From contig UCIT01000007.1 in the NCBI GenBank assembly GCA_900472625.1, positions 1 to 64,000 on the forward strand: DNA of 64,000 nt, in the 5' to 3' direction. The notes below the pieces were generated by a model. It did no database searches. It was not told the DNA's origin and saw nothing but the letters and a program-made list of their open reading frames with translations. This DNA is from Hyphomicrobiales bacterium (GTDB taxonomy: Bacteria > Pseudomonadota > Alphaproteobacteria > Rhizobiales > Rhizobiaceae). The stretch's first letter is position 1. Each line of letters starts with the position of its first letter. A program made the translations under genes and the position numbers. Positions 61,501 to 64,000 of this stretch are shown here, piece by piece.

Positions 61501-62556
61501 ATCGGCGCCGATGGCGATATCCGCTCGATGAACCGCTCGGCCAGCGCCCTGTTCAACTACGACGACGAGGATACGCGCGGCAAACCATTCGTGATGCTGT
61601 TCGCGCATGAGAGCCAGAAGGCGGTGCTCGATTATCTGAGCGGCATTTCCGGCCACGGCGTCGCCAGCGTGCTCAATGACGGGCGCGAAGTAATCGGCCG
61701 CGAGGCGGCGGGCGGTTTCGTGCCGCTGTTCATGACGCTCGGCCACCTGACCTCCTCCAGCGGCTATTGCGCGGTGATCCGCGACATCACCCAGTGGAAG
61801 CGTACCGAAGACGAATTGCGCGGCGCCAAGAGCGCTGCCGAGACGGCCAATGCGCACAAGACCGACTTCCTTGCCCGCGTCAGCCACGAGATCCGCACGC
61901 CGCTCAACGCCATCATCGGCTTTTCCGACATGATGGCCGGCGAGCGCTTTGGGCCGATCGGCCATCCGCGCTATGTCGAATATGCCAACGACATCGGCCG
62001 CTCCGGCCGGCATGTGCTCGATATCGTCAACGACCTGCTCGACATATCCAAGATCGAAGCCGGCGAGATGGAGCTCGATTTCGACGCGATCAGCCTTAAC
62101 GAGGCGATCTCGGAGGCGGTCGCGCTGCTGCAGCCGCAGGCCAACAGCCAGCGGGTGATCATCCGCACGGCGCTGTCGCATGCGGTGCCCGAGGTGGTGG
62201 CCGACCTGCGCTCGATCAAGCAGATCGCGCTGAACATCCTGTCGAACGCCATCCGCTTTACGCCGTCGGGCGGGCAGATCGTGGTATCGACCTCCTACGA
62301 GACCAACGGCAGCGTGGTGCTGCGCATTCGCGATACTGGTGTCGGCATGACCCGCAGCGAACTCGATCAGGCGATGAAGCCATTCCGGCAAGTGTCGACG
62401 CAATCGCGCCATCGCGGCGAAGGCACCGGCCTCGGGTTGCCGCTGACCAAGGCGATGGTCGATGCCAACCGGGCGATCTTCGCCATCAGCTCGACGCCGA
62501 ACGAAGGCACGCTTGTCGAAATCGCCTTCCCGTCGCAGCGGGTGCTGGCGGGCTGA
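58525..62556 (+). CDS. large PAS histidine kinase of the PdhS/PleC/DivJ type
   Basis: The 1343-residue cytoplasmic-looking protein has N-terminal PAS-like sequence (1-150), then two long acidic, Ala/Asp/Glu/Pro/Thr-rich regions (about 255-450 and 590-690, with more at 735-830). A short domain (about 450-580) lies between them. PAS domains follow at about 849-950 and 979-1095. The HisKA domain (about 1110-1180) carries the phosphoaccepting His1121 in 'FLARVSHEIRTPLNAIIGFSDMMAGERFGPIGHPRYVEYANDI'. The ATPase has 'LNILSNAIRF', 'DTGVGM' and 'GEGTGLGLPL'. The H-box matches DivK/DivJ/PleC partner kinases such as rhizobial PdhS, which act in cell-cycle and polarity control. Confidence 0.88.
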   Translation: MPAIQYPFIDIAVHPRVRERFSQGEALVLFSTDLSGALWANGAGAELFGHSTVYDLIDQGVNRADITFRQLTATAQQLAIIGDSRTFIIRIPQGFQRVAVQASVELISVSPGEQAILVSLPAPARALSAEQSAAQMLKGLDDPDTHMAVIGADGEIIAASPGFASLGVTQPTARSLGTMAAAHPHGLVKRPVATGKGYLPAAIGRISSDPALYLLFAVETVLGRLDPTDAPDLSTSAVNHSVTAPAQFADAIDAVAGIEDIDEAPEETVAADLDAAADAVAAEQTTDAEPVLEAVEEVPVTETTDAGDVRDVGEDVAASVPDEMTIEDAPAAMMASDADLPEATVVAEDEVAAEPDGDEAEADEPDEAFHPEALPDEDDIAAFEPSEISEEPLVEPEASADQQPETDVVDTVATDVADIVETTETAEAQPVATSPSAAVASLMAAPASVETAGFVFRPNSRATRFVWKIDAQGQFSEVSGEFAEAVGPHAANIIGVAFSDIAALFNLDPDGKISEALERRDTWSGKTIHWPIEGTSLAVPVDLAALPTYTRSREFDGFRGFGVVRLSDAAEDPLALGLTFGQQPDGDEAAAIDDVSDDQAAEDVSAIVVEDEATDLEPVADEPVAEEQPDIVETADDASDIADEPVASEEPDVEATVAPTETTEEDATPETPAPSPRAEPPALRIVETPNRRLTDKIVQLHGVGPGLTTAEQANFREIAKRLEAFGVSASESDGDKAASPEESGNEAVEAAKPTEAADERPVKADTELQAEEASAPEADEAEAASAFEAEPAATGLPAPVDLTSADPTPADNDNEDVTEGLEETVSQMDILASFVPPRVKMTDGFSAGMIDQLPVAVLIHAGDQLMHANPEFMRLTGYRSLQDLADVGGIDALLQRGDLEGNDGRHDGMMLVTMDDDLVPVSARLQSIRWEDTTALMLALMPVANERPTVVPEVVPGDTRAADRMVEKVAKLQVEVEELRSILETATDGVVVIGADGDIRSMNRSASALFNYDDEDTRGKPFVMLFAHESQKAVLDYLSGISGHGVASVLNDGREVIGREAAGGFVPLFMTLGHLTSSSGYCAVIRDITQWKRTEDELRGAKSAAETANAHKTDFLARVSHEIRTPLNAIIGFSDMMAGERFGPIGHPRYVEYANDIGRSGRHVLDIVNDLLDISKIEAGEMELDFDAISLNEAISEAVALLQPQANSQRVIIRTALSHAVPEVVADLRSIKQIALNILSNAIRFTPSGGQIVVSTSYETNGSVVLRIRDTGVGMTRSELDQAMKPFRQVSTQSRHRGEGTGLGLPLTKAMVDANRAIFAISSTPNEGTLVEIAFPSQRVLAG

Positions 62557-62596
62557 GATCGTTCGTTGCTCAGCTATCAATGCTGAAACGAAAAGA

Positions 62597-62617
62597 GGCA
62601 GCCCGAGGGCTGCCTTT
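62597..62617 (+). terminator. rho-independent terminator of the kinase gene
   Basis: GGCAGCCC and GGGCTGCC with a 2-nt loop, preceded by AGA and followed by TTT, form a strong hairpin about 40 nt after the kinase stop. Confidence 0.85.
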
Positions 62618-62810
62618 CAAATTTGGGTGCTGTTCAACAAGGGCTTAGTCGTCAAACATCATGTTGCGGGAGCATGAGCTCCAAAGCTGCCTCGTTCATA
62701 TGCAGCCCCAAGTTACGTCAACCTTTGACAAACCTTTGTTAACGAGAGGTTTCCATACCACAGAATCTATCGACCACCAAATATTGTAGTTTCACTATAA
62801 GTTTAACGAT

Positions 62811-64000
<1,190 letters not shown>

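Noticed and set aside
59719..62580. Open frame of 953 codons on the minus strand opposite the large kinase
   Set aside because: It arises from high GC at third positions; the plus-strand kinase has clear domains and the reverse product has none.

Overview
The window is chromosomal DNA from an alphaproteobacterium of the order Rhizobiales, most likely the family Rhizobiaceae (Rhizobium, Agrobacterium or Sinorhizobium-like). The evidence is high GC, an F0 operon with split b and b' subunits, RirA-type iron regulation, a tRNA-His with A73 and a G1-U72 pair, a type III polyketide synthase, a PdhS/PleC/DivJ-type kinase behind a CtrA box, and Rhizobium-type palindromic intergenic repeats. No insertion sequence, phage, integron or CRISPR was seen. 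Nearly all of it reads as core genome.

Layout. 1-5158 (minus): glyQ, then lemA, aroA and a DUF2207 membrane protein cut by the left edge. 5319-5916: a ParD/ParE-like toxin-antitoxin pair with overlapping frames. 5934-8517: a small membrane protein, a short SppA-like protease and the Nramp manganese transporter mntH behind a Fur/Mur-like box. 8572-16759: an N6-adenine methyltransferase, a DUF2007 protein, polyprenyl diphosphate synthase, a TPR protein, ispE, moaB, a short glycosyltransferase, a PA0069-type radical SAM protein and rnhB. 16873-19553 (minus): the F0 operon atpI-B-E-G-F. 19835-25651 (minus): a SleB-type cell wall hydrolase, the Kup and CorA ion transporters, and Mrp/ApbC.

26181-31254: a LuxR-type solo regulator, then an IclR regulator divergent from an SDR dehydrogenase, dgoK, dgoA and an SMP-30 lactonase, a De Ley-Doudoroff-type galactose/galactonate route lacking only its dehydratase. 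31552-35452: a PRC-barrel protein and two signalling proteins (GGDEF/EAL; PAS-PAS-receiver-receiver without a kinase). 35632-38653: mutL, a DUF2093 protein and a phosphodiester glycosidase, followed by a RIME-like palindromic element. 38884-42644: a secreted TPR protein, ECF sigma and anti-sigma operon, divergent from a type III polyketide synthase and an isoprenylcysteine-methyltransferase-like enzyme. 42721-45848: a DadA-like oxidase, a YeeE/YedE sulfur transporter and gluconokinase. 45902-51172: a complete dpp-type peptide ABC operon. 51511-54663: rirA, then mmsA divergent from a LysR regulator. 54703-57595: small proteins and a universal stress protein. 57662-58310: tRNA-His and phasin. 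58525-62556: a 1343-residue PAS histidine kinase. 62811-64000: the 3' part of acetoacetyl-CoA synthetase.

The most informative points are regulatory. They are a CtrA box just upstream of the PdhS-like kinase, operators between divergent regulator/catabolic pairs (IclR/dgo and LysR/mmsA, the second with a corrected TTG start), repeats over the phasin promoter, and a two-gene polyketide cassette beside an ECF system. Two small genes (4075-4191 and 54703-54861) are easy to miss.
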